From: Latrodectus hesperus
Lineage: Eukaryota > Arthropoda > Arachnida > Araneae > Theridiidae
Direction: 5' to 3'
NCBI GenBank assembly: GCA_037975125.1
Contig: CM075853.1
Coordinates: forward strand, 33,372,613-33,436,612
Length of the DNA stretch: 64,000 nucleotides
Positions 33,276 to 48,808 of this stretch are shown here, in pieces. Position numbers and translations under genes: made by a program. The notes beneath the pieces were generated by a model. It saw only the letters and a program-made list of their open reading frames with translations. It made no database searches and had not been told where the DNA came from. Position 1 is the stretch's first letter. Each line of letters starts with the position of its first letter.

Positions 33276-35600
33276 GTAAAATTCAGTCCAATTAATACAT
33301 AATAGTGATACTGAACAGTTAGTCTATCATTTGTTTTATTAAAGGGAAAAATAATATAGTATTTTAGAACTGTTATATATAAGAATGATAGAAATTAATC
33401 TTTTTACATTTAAATACAACATATCACTACTTTAATTAAGCATTATTTTTACTCTTAAAACTAATATAAAAAATAATTGAAAAAGCTGTTTTTTTTTAAT
33501 TTTTAAAATATGATAGGGTCTGGTAATAGTTATATTTTAAATCCTTCTGTTGAGAAAATCTTAATAAAATTATTATGATGTAAAGATATGAAATGCTATT
33601 AAATTCGAAGTATTATTATAAGTAAATCATACCTTTGGTAAAAAAAATTACTAAGTTATTGTTTGATTGATTAATTAAAAATTTATAATAAAGTTAATGA
33701 TATAATAATTAAAGTATTTTTTATAATTTCGTTTCTATTTAATATTGATGTTAAAATATTATTATATTTAATGCATTTATACAAACTATAAGGTTTTCAA
33801 ATATTTCAAAGTTTGAATGTTAAATTTTGAATTAAGTTCCATTGTAAAATTCAATATGTGCACATTTTGTTTTTGAATGATAACTTAAAAATTGCGCTTT
33901 AAGAAAAGTATCATAAAATGTAAAAATATAATAAATACATTTTAAATAAATTCCAATTTAAATTTTATCTTAATTTACAGAAAGATATCTTTCATCCAGT
34001 AGGTGGTATAAGAAAATAATTATGAAATAACAATTATTTAATAAATCATAATTAGCAAAATATATTTGGATTTTAAATTTTGCCTGTAATTTAGAGATTA
34101 TATAATTTCAAAAATACTCATTTTCATTTTTTTCCAAGGAATTTTAATTGTGTCTTGCCACAGAAAATTAAGTTTGACATTCTGCTTTATTTGACATCTG
34201 TATGCCTACAAGAAGAAAAATATTGCTTTAAAGTACTCTGCTCATCACAAAATAAAGGCAGAAAAAGTATTTATGTCATTTTAAATTTCTTTTTCCATTT
34301 CTTAAAGGGGACTGTTTTGAATCATAACGTTATTGGATGACATAGAAATTAATTTTGATTCATTATATCACATTTTAATGATTTTCTATTAGTTTCTTGA
34401 TAATTTAGTGAATGTTAAAATATTTTAACTTATCTAGAGATACAACTCGTAAAAATATGCTCTTTTATGACGTATTTTAAGATTAGGACTCATTCATAAT
34501 AAATTAATATTAATTAAAAGCGATTTGTGGAAAAGCAGTTTTTTTTGAAAAATAGTAATCATAATATGTTTTGTTCAAAAATTGTTTCAAATTAAGGAAT
34601 TTTTTCTAAGAAATGTTTAATTATCTTCAAATACAATTTAAAAAGGATTTAAAATTTGCATTCTCACACAATGCATTAATTAACCACAAGATATGAAAGG
34701 TTTTAAAAGTTTGATTTGGCTTGTTTGTCTCTGAGCGGACATGTTTTTCTAACACGTGGACTAACTGAACTAGAACCTGCAGCTTAAAGTAAATTATATG
34801 TGAACCATTAAAAATTGCAAACTTCTGTTAAATTGAAGGCTTGAGTGCTAACGATTTGACTGTTATATCGGTTTCACCACTTACAGATAATGTAAATGTC
34901 TTAATGCTATCAATTAATCATGAGTGCTATCAATAGTTAGATGCAATTTATATTTTGCATGTTTTAAAAATTAATTTTATTTGTTTTTATTTCACATACA
35001 CACATCGATTTTATGTTAAACATTTTATATTACATTAACATTGAAATTTAAAGTATTAAAGTATGCTTGCGATACAATATTCAAAACGGGTTTATGTGTA
35101 AAATTGGGCACCCCTTCGTTTGGCCAAATATCTTGGAGATAAATTTAATTTCTGGTAACCTTATCTCTGTATAGCTTTTATGTAGCAGCCATCTTTACAT
35201 CTTTGCATCTATCTTGGCGTAAAAATATTCCATAAAATCGTGATGTACCCGATTGTATACTTTTACCTTCAAAACGTGTGAACATTATGAGAATTTCACT
35301 ATAAATGAAGTTACATCAACTTTAGGATAAATGTACGGCGTAGGTACTCAAATAAATGAATGAAATATTAACCATAAATGTTTCATGAAACCTTGAATGG
35401 AAATAAGTTTGCGGCTAAACATAGCAAAAAAATTAATAATATATTCCTCTAATTTAACCAATAGAAATTTGATAATTTTTTATTTGAATATTAACATTAT
35501 TTGTTTCGATAGTTGAACACTTTTGGGATTCATTCATGAAGTTATATTTTTAATGGAATACAATAAATTAAAAAAAACTACATAAATTTTGAATTTACTT

Positions 35601-35671
35601 TGTTATTTTATCAATTGTATCGCAAAGTAACTAATCATATGTTACTTTGCGATACAATTGATAAAATAACA
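35601..35671. repeat. Perfect inverted repeat, 31-bp arms, 9-nt loop
   Basis: The arms at 35601-35631 and 35641-35671 are exact reverse complements over 31 bp around the loop TAATCATAT. Nothing in the sequence resembles a transposon end or a target-site duplication. Perfect arms of this length imply a recent origin by local inverted duplication, or strong constraint. Confidence 0.97.
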
Positions 35672-36597
35672 CATTGCATACTAATACATGGTGTGTAATT
35701 CCACGAAACATTGTTTATAACAACCAAGAATAACAATCAAACACTGAGCCAGATAAACTCATAAAACTTTTTAACATTTTATCAGAATATAATTACTTGA
35801 GTACAGACTATTTAATAATATAAAAATATATATAAAAACAAAATATGATGATTAAAAACTCACTCGAAAAACAGTAAATATGAGCATTATTATTCTACTA
35901 ACAGGTTCGCATATTTTATATTACTATTATGTTATATTAAGAAAATTAAGTTTAATAATTTCAATGAAATCTTAAAGAAAGTTATACTGTTGAATTTCAC
36001 ATTGCTGAGAACAATTAAAGCATTTTGAAGTTGGTGTTTTGTTACGTTTCTGGGGAATTCTTTAGAAGATTGGTACATGATCGACAGATATACGAAGGTG
36101 TATGAGAAAAAGATTAGTCATATTTTGAAAACAATATTACATTGAAAATTTAGACATAAAATGAAAAAATACATAATTCTCGTATTTGATAAAAAATTCA
36201 AAAACAAGTATTTTTGTTTAAGACAAATATTTTTAGTAATACGAGTATTGTTATTGCTGATGATTAGCAATAATAAATACCTTTGAAATAGGGAATTAAT
36301 GAGATAATTAATAAAGTGAAGTGGAATTTTCTTTTACTTTTTGAAAAGAGTCTTTTACAATTCTGAAAGAGTTTATAGGTTGATAGTCATCAAATGACTA
36401 GTCTAACTAGAATGTTCCAAACTGGTTTTCTTGAATTCATATCTGAAGAACACTTGTTACTTGCTTGAAAAAAAATCTATCCAATACGTGTGCATGATGA
36501 GGTCTGTAATTGTGGCCCATTAAAATAAGTAAATTGATATTGTTTCAATGTTTGGGACTATAATGTCTGAGGAAGTTATCCTTATATATTGATAAAT

Positions 36598-36964
36598 CTA
36601 AACTAAATTTCTTGTAATGTGAATGACGGTGAGATAATCTAAACTAATGTTGCTGATGGCATCACAGATCATCAATGATTTAAGTGCTGAAAAGCTCTTC
36701 AATTTTCTCACATTCCTGAAAAAAGTGTCTGTGAAACCAACTGCAAAATCCAATATTTCTATGCAACTACATAGGGATGTTTTCAGAGACACATTCTCTA
36801 GATCAAAATAGGCCTACTGTCACGATATACAGAAATGGAAATTGACGTTAAGCAGAATGTTACATCATTTATCTGTTTTCTAGTTCAAATGCTCTGTTTT
36901 TTGCTGTTAACGTAAGACGAGTGATTGATCCAGCAGCATATAGTGCTGCAGCTGATTCTATATT
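36598..36964 (-). pseudogene. Unrecognised protein-coding remnant, leucine-rich-repeat-like
   Basis: Two minus-strand open blocks lie in a GC-richer patch. The first (36964-36869) reads SAAALYAAGSITRLTLTAKN. The second (36813-36598) reads AYFDLENVSLKTSLCSCIEI, continuing with FRNVRKLKSFSALKSLMICD and AISNISLDYLTVI. They are in different frames and separated by stops. The spacing of Leu/Ile/Phe in the second block resembles leucine-rich repeats such as those of F-box/LRR proteins. The patch extends to about 37110 with further stop-broken fragments. This would be a decayed or processed gene copy. The LRR label is an inference. Confidence 0.35.
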
Positions 36965-37130
36965 CTATAACTAATCAACTGTGATGCAGAACTGAACTAA
37001 TATCAATGGGCAGAGAAGAAAACGGTGATAAGAGAGGAGTGATTACAATTACCTCTTTACACCCTTGTACGTAATAAGAGAGACATAATGTACACAGCGG
37101 TAGACTACTTAGAAATACCAAGAACCCCAG

Positions 37131-39419
37131 AACAATATACTTAATTTGTTGGGATTGAATGACATTTGCAGTGGAATGTTAGAAAGAAATTCATTGCTTA
37201 TTTTATCCAGTACTCAAACCAATCATCAATAAAATACGAACATACATTTTCCTAGAAAAGTTTCTTGCTTTTTATTCAATTTTTAATTTTAACATCTTAT
37301 AGATTATCACCATAATTATCAGATGATGAAGTTACATTATCCATTGGATGACGTGTGTTCTAAGAAAACGAAATAATTTGCTGTTTAAAAGCCCCTTAGA
37401 AAATCAAATATTTAAGTTGTAATAACCACTCAAATTCCAAAAAAAATCAATAATTAGATTTTTTGTTAAAAAATGAGAATTAAAAATCTAAATTATCATT
37501 AATATTCTTTCACAGATAACTGGAGTAAAAATTTGTCATTGGTTTTTATTGTAATACTGAATGATTAACCTAACTTTTATTCCGGCTAAAATTCTTCTTT
37601 AATAAAGTGAATACTGTTTTATTTATCAATCTACAACTGTTTTAAGAATAATAATTTTTAATTGACCAGTATAAAATTTCAAATTATGTGAAATGCTACA
37701 TTAATTAAATTATTACATTTAAATACCTTATTCATTAAACGTTTAACAATTAATTTTTTTCCATTTCTATGGTATTTACATTGAAATCGTTAACCATATA
37801 ACATAAAATTTAAATTATTTCGTTAAAATAACTAGTTAATTAGATAAGTTTTCAAAGCTTTTTTAAAAATATAATTTATTCAACACCTTATTTTTAATCA
37901 ACAGTAAAAATATGCGCATCAGAATGATATATAATTCAGAGATGATTGATATATAATTTCAGAGCTTAGGATATTACGTAGGAAGTATTTTCAACCCATG
38001 TTATTAGATGTCTTATGTATCAAAACATATGGATCTAAAATTTAATTACTTACCTTTTTTCGATATTTGTGTAGAAGGAATTTCGCAAAATAATGTTGAA
38101 AATATCTATCGGAATAAAAATTTGTTAAATGAATAGGGTAAAAAAAATATTTCCCACCCACAACCAAAGTAAGACTTTTTCTCGAAAAATTCCCAGTATT
38201 AAGTCCCTAAGTAAGCAGAAGTGTCACAAGAAGTTAGCCTTCAAATCATTTATCTTGGATAGGAAACCACTGCTTAGATCCCCAAAGTACTTCTTTTACA
38301 TATGTCTGTATAAATACAGTTGAAAAAAATGTGACCGCAAGGTGATAAATTACCTGACAACTTTTCAGGTTTCATTTTTTTCTAAATACAATGATTCATG
38401 TGTCTAACGCAAAGAAGTAATCTGACTATATTCTCTTTGTTCCTTTTACGTATAGTATCCAAGAAAAGAATTATTCATCAAGTTATGTCGATTAAACTAT
38501 TAATTCCCCCGGAGATGTACAACTAGGATAAATTCTTTACATGAGTCACTTTTTATGTCATAGTAACATAAAAATAAATTGTGTAAACTTTCTGAAATAT
38601 TAATTTCCTATCTATGCTGATTTTTACAGTCACTTTCAATATTTCCGTTACATACATAAATTTATCATCAATATATATATAAATTAAAATTGTGTAAGCT
38701 CCATAGTACATAATTTTTTATATTAAAAAATCTAACTATTCAACAAAATATCAAGTGCAGAAGATACAATATCAACGTAAGAAGCTTATTTTATAAAATT
38801 AAGTGAATTGTTATTGTCCAATACCTATGATCTCAGTTTATTTGTATTAAAGAAGAGTTTTTATTAATTAACTAATCCAAGATATTGCGATTTAAATTTG
38901 ATATTGCAATATTCTAATTTACAATGTGATTTGTAATTAAATTACAATACAATAATGAAAAATTTCTGAAAATTATAAATAACTGGCCTATCAAAGTAAG
39001 GCAATAAGGTAACGATTTATGAACTCTGGTATAGTATTTCTGATGACCCTAGAATTTTAAGTAACATAGCTAATTAAATGTTAAGTATTTGTAATTCCAC
39101 AATGAAATTATTAAATTTCATATTAGTGCTCATTAATTGATTGTATAAGGAATGATTAGTACTCTGAAGAAGAGACTTGTTTTGAAAGTAAGTACAATTG
39201 TGATGAATAGAATTTACATTTTTGTATAGGTGCTCACATGCTCCATTTTATATATTTTGCAAAAATATCATATATATTAAATAAATTCTGAAAAATTATT
39301 GATACACTCTAATTTTAAATTTTAATTTACATATCATGAATTAAGTGAAATTATAATCCGTATAAATTTATTGTATTGTACTCTGAATAGGCCACATTGT
39401 TTTTTCTATAGTTTTGTCA
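37131..39419. other. A+T-rich non-coding stretch
   Basis: No supportable gene. The 64-codon frame at 38129-38323 is Lys/Ser-rich with no domain or splice context. Confidence 0.6.
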
Positions 39420-39590
39420 CATATTAACGTGGACACGTCTCCGACTCATAAAGATCCAGCAACCCAGCGAGGGCGAATGTGGTCATCTTCCCAATCACTC
39501 ACTTCGGCCAGCGATACTTTACTTTGTTGATCTTACGGGAAACGGCGTAATGCTGCTGAACTACTTGGTTCTACCGGATATGTATCCAAA
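39420..39590 (+). other. GC-richer island, unclassified
   Basis: This roughly 170-bp patch has sharply higher G+C. A plus-strand frame is open from about 39420 to a TGA near 39517 (includes GRMWSSSQSLTSASDTLLC). No family is recognised. The compact size and GC contrast suggest a dispersed repeat fragment more than an exon. Confidence 0.35.
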
Positions 39591-39984
39591 ATGTGAAAAT
39601 TTTACAACCACATAGAATTTCATAGTCAAATTTAAGCGTTTCTGTTATCAGAAGCATGGTAACTCCCGTATGTGTAACTTGAGTCCTGTGGATAATTATT
39701 AAAACACAATATACATTGAAAATTGATGTACCAAACTTGATCCTGATAATTAACTCTAAAACTCAAAGATTTCCTGAGTAGGTTCACTTTAATATAATAT
39801 TGTGTGATGTAGAATAGAAACACACATAAATAACTACTTATTTATGTTAATTTATGGAGTGAAATTTTGATTTATTGAGTAACAAATTCCAGTGAAAACG
39901 CAAAGAAATATTGAGGCGTAGCAAAATTCTGCTCAACTGCTCTCCTACGCTTGATGAATATAATGGATCAAGAGTGTTTTGACA

Positions 39985-40170
39985 AGCTAGGACGCTTCGT
40001 TTTTCAACTAATTAAGAGGCTATTAAAAATCAAGATTAATTCTCCCAGCTACACACATTCTTTGGGCATTTAGTATTTTCTCACTATACATTTAGTCGCC
40101 TAAGGTAAGCAAAACAATTCTCAAGAGCAAGGAAAAACAAGTGCTTCTTTCAAGCTTCAATCTGAAAAAG
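39985..40170 (+). repeat. Unclassified dispersed repeat R1, copy 3
   Basis: The core CAACTAATTAAGAGGCT (40005-40021) differs from copies 1 and 2 by a single base over 17 bp. The middle block at about 40101-40137 (AAGGTAAGCAAAACAATTCT...GCAAGGAAAA) and the end block TTCTTTCAAGCTTCAATCTG (about 40145-40164) follow in the same order, about 125 bp from the core. It is the most diverged of the three copies. Confidence 0.6.
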
Positions 40171-42428
40171 AACTTTGTTTTTTTTTACTCCATTTACATT
40201 TTCGTGGTTAGATACCAGCTCAGTTTTCTCTCATATAATTTTATTATTTGCAAGGGATTTCTTAAAATTAAATGATTTGTAGAAAATGATACAAAATGTC
40301 AAAAATAACAGTAAATCATTTTTCAATTAAAAATGAGAATATTTTGTAAGGTAATGCTAATGATTTTGTATAAACTAATAATTATTAATTTGTTTCTATT
40401 CATTGGTGTTTTTTGAAAGAAATTGCAAATTTACATCTTTTAATTACGTCATAGTTCCTTAATATTTTTACTGCTCATTAAAGTTGTGTGTTTGTGTTAC
40501 AATGTTTATTAATAATCATTCCATGAAGTTTTGTCTTCGTTTTTATATCCTGCAATGATGTATGCATATTGTAAATTTCATGCCTTTTGAATCCTTCATA
40601 TAAATAGTTACATTTTTTAATTTACAAATGATATTTCTCTAGATGAAATGAATTTGTTTATGATATTAAATTCCACTGATTGTTTTAAAATAATTTTATG
40701 AGGATTTTAATATAACAGGAATTTAAGAAAATTAAACTTTTTCGCGTTATAGTTTTTATTTTTTTGGAAAGGCTTGTAAAAATTTACTTTTTTCTACCCA
40801 ATTCGAATGTAAACACTTAACTTATTTCAATTTGTAATTCAATTTGATTTCCCTTTTCAGGTAACAAGGTATTTTGGTAGCAAATGTTTTAAGTTTTTCA
40901 AGTCAATATATTTATTTGCCTGGTGAATTTTGCAGGCCATCCATGCTTAATCAAGTATATAATTAAATTTATATAGAATATAAAATTCTCTGAAGATTTT
41001 TAAAATTTAGCTATTCAACATTAAAAATGAATAAAGTTTGATTCGCTGTTTATTTCCGTCTTCATTACTAAGCTCAAAGTTACCTCCACATACTTGTCAA
41101 GAATAAATCAAAATTTGTTAAAAAAATAACAGGAAGAGAGAATGGAAAATTTTGAAAAATTTATTTGTAACTTCAAGTGCATGTACGATGTTTAATTATA
41201 AATTTTAAAAATAAAATTTCTAATAGAAATATTTTATTCTAATATTTTTTTTTGATAAGTCACAGTTATTTTTTTTTGCATAGCATATGGTTCAATGAGA
41301 AAAATCAATAAAAAATAATAACAGTTTTGATCTCTGAACAATGTTTGAATTAATTTCTATCTTTTAATGTTTACAACTTTTCATGGTTTACGGATTGTAT
41401 ATCGTAGAAAAGAAATGTTATGCGATTCAAGTCTGTTGATGTACGTTTTATTGCCAATAGGTAGAAAACGATGAAATGCATACAATATCTGATGTCATGA
41501 ATGTTTAATCTCATGTGATCAAATTTCAAGATTCACGATTTTAAACCCCTTACAAATTCACAGTACTCACAAGCAGACTGTGTAAATTGTTTTTCTTAAA
41601 TAACTGATTGAAATGGATAGTATAGAAGGAAACACAATATAGTATTCTTGCAACTGTATATGTTTATCTCAATTATAATATTTACCTTTAAAAATAGAAA
41701 TAATAAACTTTTACTGAATTAACACGTAGTTTAAATGAGTAATTTTGCATATACTTTTCATATATGTCAAAGACTACAATCAAACAACTGTAACAAATTA
41801 ATCAAATAAAATTCTTTGATTCTTATAACATATATTGACAAGATGGTTCTATTAATAAAACGTTAATCAAAACTTAAAACAATATTTTCTTTAAAAAAAA
41901 GTTACTTTAAAAAACAACTTAAGAGTTAACTAATATTTATACTTTTCTATTCCATTATATTTAATGTGTAAACCAAGAACAAGTTTAAAGAAAAAGCGTA
42001 GAAAAAGTTTAAGAAAATATTTTACCTTTGAAAGCGATCAGTTTTATTCAACGAATAATCTTTCTATAGATATAAATTTATTTTCAAATGAAGAAATATA
42101 TAAATTACAATTTAAAACAGAAATTTTGTGCATTAACTTATATTAATTTATGAAGCGATAGAAAACATTCGCTTAGAAAGATTTTTAATAATTTCGATTA
42201 TGTGACTTATTTTTATACAGACGTATTGAAAAATATTAGAAACTTTATAAAACAATTTCAGATGATGAAATAATTTCAATAGTTTAAGTAATTTAAGTCC
42301 ATTTCAAAGCAAGTGTACCTGTTTTCTTATTATTAAAAGGCAATTTTCATGATTTCAACAGCCATTTTCTTAAAATATGAAATGCTTGAAGTGATTATGG
42401 TTTCATTGTACGATCTGTATTTTAACAG

Positions 42429-42494
42429 AAGTAATTCAGTTGAAAAATCTTACATACATGTAACTTTTTGTAAGATTTTTCAACTGAATTACTT
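42429..42494. repeat. Perfect inverted repeat, 25-bp arms, 16-nt loop
   Basis: The arms at 42429-42453 and 42470-42494 are exact reverse complements around the loop ATACATGTAACTTTTT. The sequence is unrelated to the other inverted repeats of the window. Neither transposon termini nor a target-site duplication is visible. Confidence 0.97.
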
Positions 42495-43778
42495 ATTTTT
42501 TTCCATTTTCATAAAAAGCAATGTTCTTTTCATTCGTTTTCTCCATTCTGATGGGTGTACCAAATATGATTTGAAGTAACTGAAGGAAAAAGCAGATTGT
42601 TGGAAGTAAATGAAACAAAATGGGGCTTTATTTTTCGTAATATCATTTTTCTTTCTGTTTCATTTTTGCACTCTGTTATTTATTTCCTTATTTCTATGCC
42701 CTTTTTATATTTCGCATTGCATCAATTCAATGAAAAAAGAAATATTAAAATGTAAAGGGAAATTAGCGAAAGAATAAAAGTAGCAGAGCATTAATTTGTT
42801 CATAGCATAAGTAAAATACTGAGAAAAATGCTGTATGTCTGGACTGTGATTTAAATTCTCATTTTTATTTAGAAACAGAAAGTAAAACAAAAAAGAGATA
42901 AAAAATGAATTTTCAATTATATCATTTTAGCTATATTTAATTCTATTTCAGGCTTTTTAATGCTTCCTTTCCTTTTCTCTCAAAAAGGGGGAAATAATAT
43001 ACTAATAATTTCCAAATTATTCCTTCTTTGAAAATTAAAACATTTTAAGGGTTGCAATCTACATGAATTCCTCGGTCATAGATGAAATAGCACCAATCTA
43101 TAAAATGTGATAAATCACTTATCAACAAAAATGTATCCAAACAAATATATCAGCAAAATGCGATTAAATTCTTCTAAATAATAAGAGCATATTATTTATC
43201 TGTATTTTTAACCATTTTTTATTGAAACTCTAAACCGTTGGAAACACTTTATTCATTAAAATAAATTTCTGAGAAAGTTTAAGTTAAAATATATAAATTG
43301 AAAAAATGATTCTTAACACTAACATTTTACAAGCAATGTGTGTGTGACATTATTATCTTCAGTAACTTTACTTGATGTTAACTCTTTTATATATAGAATG
43401 CAATAAACTGCAATTTATTACAATGAATTACTCATTTTATTTTATTTATAATAAATCAATAATATAGAATATTAATATTACTAAATAAATACTAATAAAA
43501 ATATTAATAATCAATATTTATATTATTTTATATGGTATCAAATTTTAATTTTATATGTATTAACACATGTTGATAATATTATTTCATAAAATACATATAT
43601 TAATAAGCATATAATAACTATTTTTAAAATAAAAAACTCTTTAGAAACAAAATTACTTTTCGAATTTCAATAAATAAATTTGGAATTCTTAAATTATTTA
43701 AATTTTTTATAAATTTTTATAAAATTACTTATTCCTGAGGGATACTTAAATGTTCAGATAATATATATTTAAAAATAT

Positions 43779-43880
43779 AATGCATTACAATAATAATATA
43801 AAAATGCATTATAATAACAATATAAAATGCATTATAATAATAATATTAAAATTGCATTATAATAATAATAATATAAATTA
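43779..43880. repeat. Minisatellite, about 24-bp unit, 4 copies
   Basis: The unit TGCATTATAATAATAATATA recurs with starts near 43781, 43805, 43828 and 43853, with small indels. It grades on both sides into TAA/AAT-rich sequence. Confidence 0.85.
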
Positions 43881-45318
43881 AATTAATAAAAAATTAATAT
43901 TATATTCAATGACTGTAACATGGTATAATTTTATATATTTTTTAGCATACGTGATTTAGGCAATATTTCAAAACTATTTTAATCATTAAATCTTTAATTT
44001 GATAAAATGTAAATGAATCAAAACTTCATTTTTATATTTGACGATTTATATTGCATTTGATTGCAAAAGTGTGCGACATTTTTTTCTCTCTTTTAATTTT
44101 ATGAATAAAAATATCATTTCATATTATATGTTTTAAAATTATAAAATATTTATTCTTATTTTATAGTATCAGTTTAATTTAATTATATTTAATTAAATTA
44201 AGTATGATCCCAGGAAATCCTCAGGAGAGACAGAAACGTATAATAGAATACGTCATCAACAGTTTTTCTTCCTAAAATGCTGAAATTTAATGAAGTTAAA
44301 ATAATATGAGAAAATAATAAGAACTGAAAATATCCGGTTTTTTTTTATCAACGAAGTATATAATAATGCACTTAATTTTTCCATTTTTAAAAGATAAGAT
44401 AAATAAAAGCATGAAAAATTTCCAAATTGAAATAAATGCATAAAGTTAACATGATTAGTACAATCAAATATTAAACACAATTAGTATTAATATTAAAATA
44501 CATGTCATTAGTAGAATTTTGTTATTAAATATATCTTTTTAAAAATTATATTTTTATTATAGATATTTAAAATTAAAAAAATATTAATTTAATTATTTTA
44601 TTATTTTAGTATTTAATAATACTACTAGTGATTTTAAATATGAATAATTTATGATTTACAATGATTGGTGCATCATGAATTATACCAACGTTATTTAAAT
44701 TTATAAATCTCTATTTTATCTCATTCCATTGCAATATGTATCACATTTTTTGTGTTTATAATATTGCAATTTCTTAATACTATAATTTATCATTTTTCAT
44801 TGAATACATAACTCAAATCTAATGTTATTATAAGGAAATTTATGATTAAATTTAATCATATAATAGTTTTAAATTGGAGTAAATCAGTCTCTTCATTCAA
44901 CATCAAACAGAAGTTGAAGATTAAGTATGAAGTACGCACTTTAACACACGTTTCATCATCATAAGTGAGAAAATTTCTGTTGTAACACATGTTTTATAAA
45001 AGTTATGAGAAGTGCATTGATTTACTACGATTGAATGGACGAACGTTTCTGTGGATGTCGTCACTTATCACAAGTTGACTCGATATTATATATGATTGTA
45101 GAAAACGATTACCTCTCGTAGGAGGAAAATAATAAAATAAAATAAATTAAAAAAGTAATAATAATAGTGAAATTTAATACATTTGGAGATTTCCTATATG
45201 AAGCAAGTGAATAAAATGTTGCTTCTGGTTAGGAAATGAGATATCTTCTCATATTCTTTCTAGTTATTCATATAATAAATGTATATGCAGTTATCCAATT
45301 ATTTATATTACGAATTTT

Positions 45319-45690
45319 GCTGCTGTTACTTATGACACTTGGACAAGCCAAGCTCAGTTTACTGTTGGCTACGCAAATTCAAGTCAGTAGTTTTCTTTCG
45401 TTTAATCAGAGCACCGTGAAGGTGAAAGTACGACAGTGTTTCAAATATTCCGATAGATGGCCCCACTAGAGGATCTACTTTTCTATTTTGACATTGATTT
45501 AGGAGGGTAGTAAATTTTCTGCTGACCCTTGCACCCATGGTAACTTTTCATCAACCGATCACAGGACTTTCGATTCCACAAATTTAACGAGCAAATATAT
45601 ATCATGAACTCGGCGCGTTATTGGTGGCATTGGAAACGCCCTTCCGGATGGAAGGCCAATACCCTAACCATTAGGCTACCATGACTCGAA
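45319..45690 (-). mobile_element. SINE family C, near full length
   Basis: On the minus strand it begins with a tRNA-like head, GTCATGGTAGCCTAATGGTT (A box), continuing TAGGGTATTGGCCTTCCATC. It runs through GGCCATCTATCGGA, GTACTTTCACCTTCACGG and GGCTTGTCCAAGTGTCATAA to a GTAACAGCAGC tail. The last three blocks match the truncated copies at 6961-7120 and 23862-23997, so this copy supplies the missing 5' part of the family. The B box is worn. A plus-strand frame across 45236-45469 is a shadow of this element. Confidence 0.78.
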
Positions 45691-47003
45691 TGTTTATCAA
45701 TGCATTATAGATGGATATTCGTATTACCTTAAATTATCTTTGATATTAAAAGAAAAAATATGAATGCTGATCAATGAATTTTCAATTTATTTCTTATCAA
45801 TTGTAGGTATCACAAAGATAAAATGAATTTAGAGAAAAACTTCCGTAGATTGATTCGTGGCAACTAACACTTGTTAATGTTGTTTTAATAAATATCATTT
45901 TATTGGAATATGCTTGTCAATATATTGCGAGAACACTGATATTAATATATTATATTCCATTTCCAATGTCATCTAAGCTAAATTAATTTATGTTAATATA
46001 TCTAATATATGTGGAAATAGTCTAAATGGTATTAGATAATCGACAACATTTGTACAATAAAACTGTGATCTGTACTACAGGCTCCAATGGCAATGAAAAT
46101 AGTATTTTATATTTGAAAACAATTTTTCTCTGAAATATATAAAAAATGAATAATAATGTAAATATGATAAATAAATGTCCAATAAATTCGTTTAAGAAAA
46201 TAGATGATTTTGAGGGTGGACAAAATTTTATAAATGCTTGTATGACTGGGAATTTTTATCTAAATTATGACAAGATTCTATAAATTATTCATAAATTTTA
46301 TTTTAGGATTAATTGAAAGTGATATTTTTTAAATTTATTTCTTAGGAACTGTGCAGACAACAACAGAGTATCAACAAATGTACGTTTATTAAGAATGCGT
46401 TCCGATTTTATCAGCACAGTTGTTTAGATGGCAAAAAAGTTGTAGTCAGTATTTTCCCAATTATTTAAATAACATTCACTTATATGATTTACGTATTTCT
46501 AAACGAGTTGTTCCTAGTAAATTTCCCAGTAAAGAAATCATTTGCATTATGTAAAAGCATAATAAAATTTATTACTTTTCTATTTAATATCAGTTGATTC
46601 ATATAAAGACATTTTTAGCGGCATTTTGTTACATTTTCAATTCATGGTAGGTACAGAAAGTAATGAAATTTATTCAATGTTGAATTTAAAAAAAACATAG
46701 AATAATAAATCTAATATTATTCAGAATTATATGGATTACTTAATGAGTTAACTCTATAATTTTTAAACCTTCACAAATAAGTATAAAACATAGATTTATT
46801 TTAATTAATTGTCCTAAAATAGTCAGTTTACCTCCGTTATCTACTTATATTCTCTACTCTAGTTTTTCCAGGAAACTACTTAGTTTTTATTATAAAACTT
46901 ATTTTCTTCTTGTTATGAAATAAAATTTGTTATGATTTTGAAATTGAAGTTGCTAAATAATTAAAAGGCATTGAAATCATTACTTCTTAATTTCTTCCTT
47001 TTT
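45691..47003. other. A+T-rich non-coding stretch
   Basis: Nothing is recognised on either strand apart from a slightly GC-richer patch near 46345-46440. Confidence 0.6.
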
Positions 47004-47058
47004 CTTCACTTTGTTAAATTATCTTCACTTTGTTAAATTTCTTCACTTTGTTAAATTT
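47004..47058. repeat. Tandem repeat, 18-19-bp unit, 3 copies
   Basis: CTTCACTTTGTTAAATT is repeated three times at 47004, 47023 and 47041, about 70 bp upstream of a long (TA)n array. Confidence 0.93.
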
Positions 47059-47128
47059 TTAATGTATTTCCAAGATATAAGAGTGAAACATATAAATTTC
47101 ACAATTTATTTAAGGAAAATTGTAATAC

Positions 47129-48808
<1,680 letters not shown>

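Larger units (their letters stand above)
30861..35600. other. Mostly A+T-rich non-coding stretch
   Basis: Two patches of interest, at 32480-32690 and 33179-33275, are listed separately. A compact structure at 32042-32098 combines a 10-bp hairpin with a 2-nt loop (32048-32057 / 32060-32069), a direct repeat of AACTTTAATATGAA, and flanking AAGGTATT / AATACCTT arms. No intact gene is supportable. Confidence 0.6.
40200..45318. other. A+T-rich non-coding stretch
   Basis: No gene is supportable. It contains the inverted repeat at 42429-42494 and the minisatellite at 43779-43880. The open frames at 41964-42146 and 42349-42579 carry no domain, and the latter runs through the inverted repeat. Confidence 0.6.

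Noticed and set aside
35601..35671. Rho-independent terminator or CRISPR-related repeat
   Set aside because: The sequence is eukaryotic in every respect, there is no regular repeat-spacer pattern, and the hairpin is not followed by a gene-end context.
45236..45469. 77-codon plus-strand frame
   Set aside because: It lies antisense across the minus-strand SINE C copy and is a shadow of that element.
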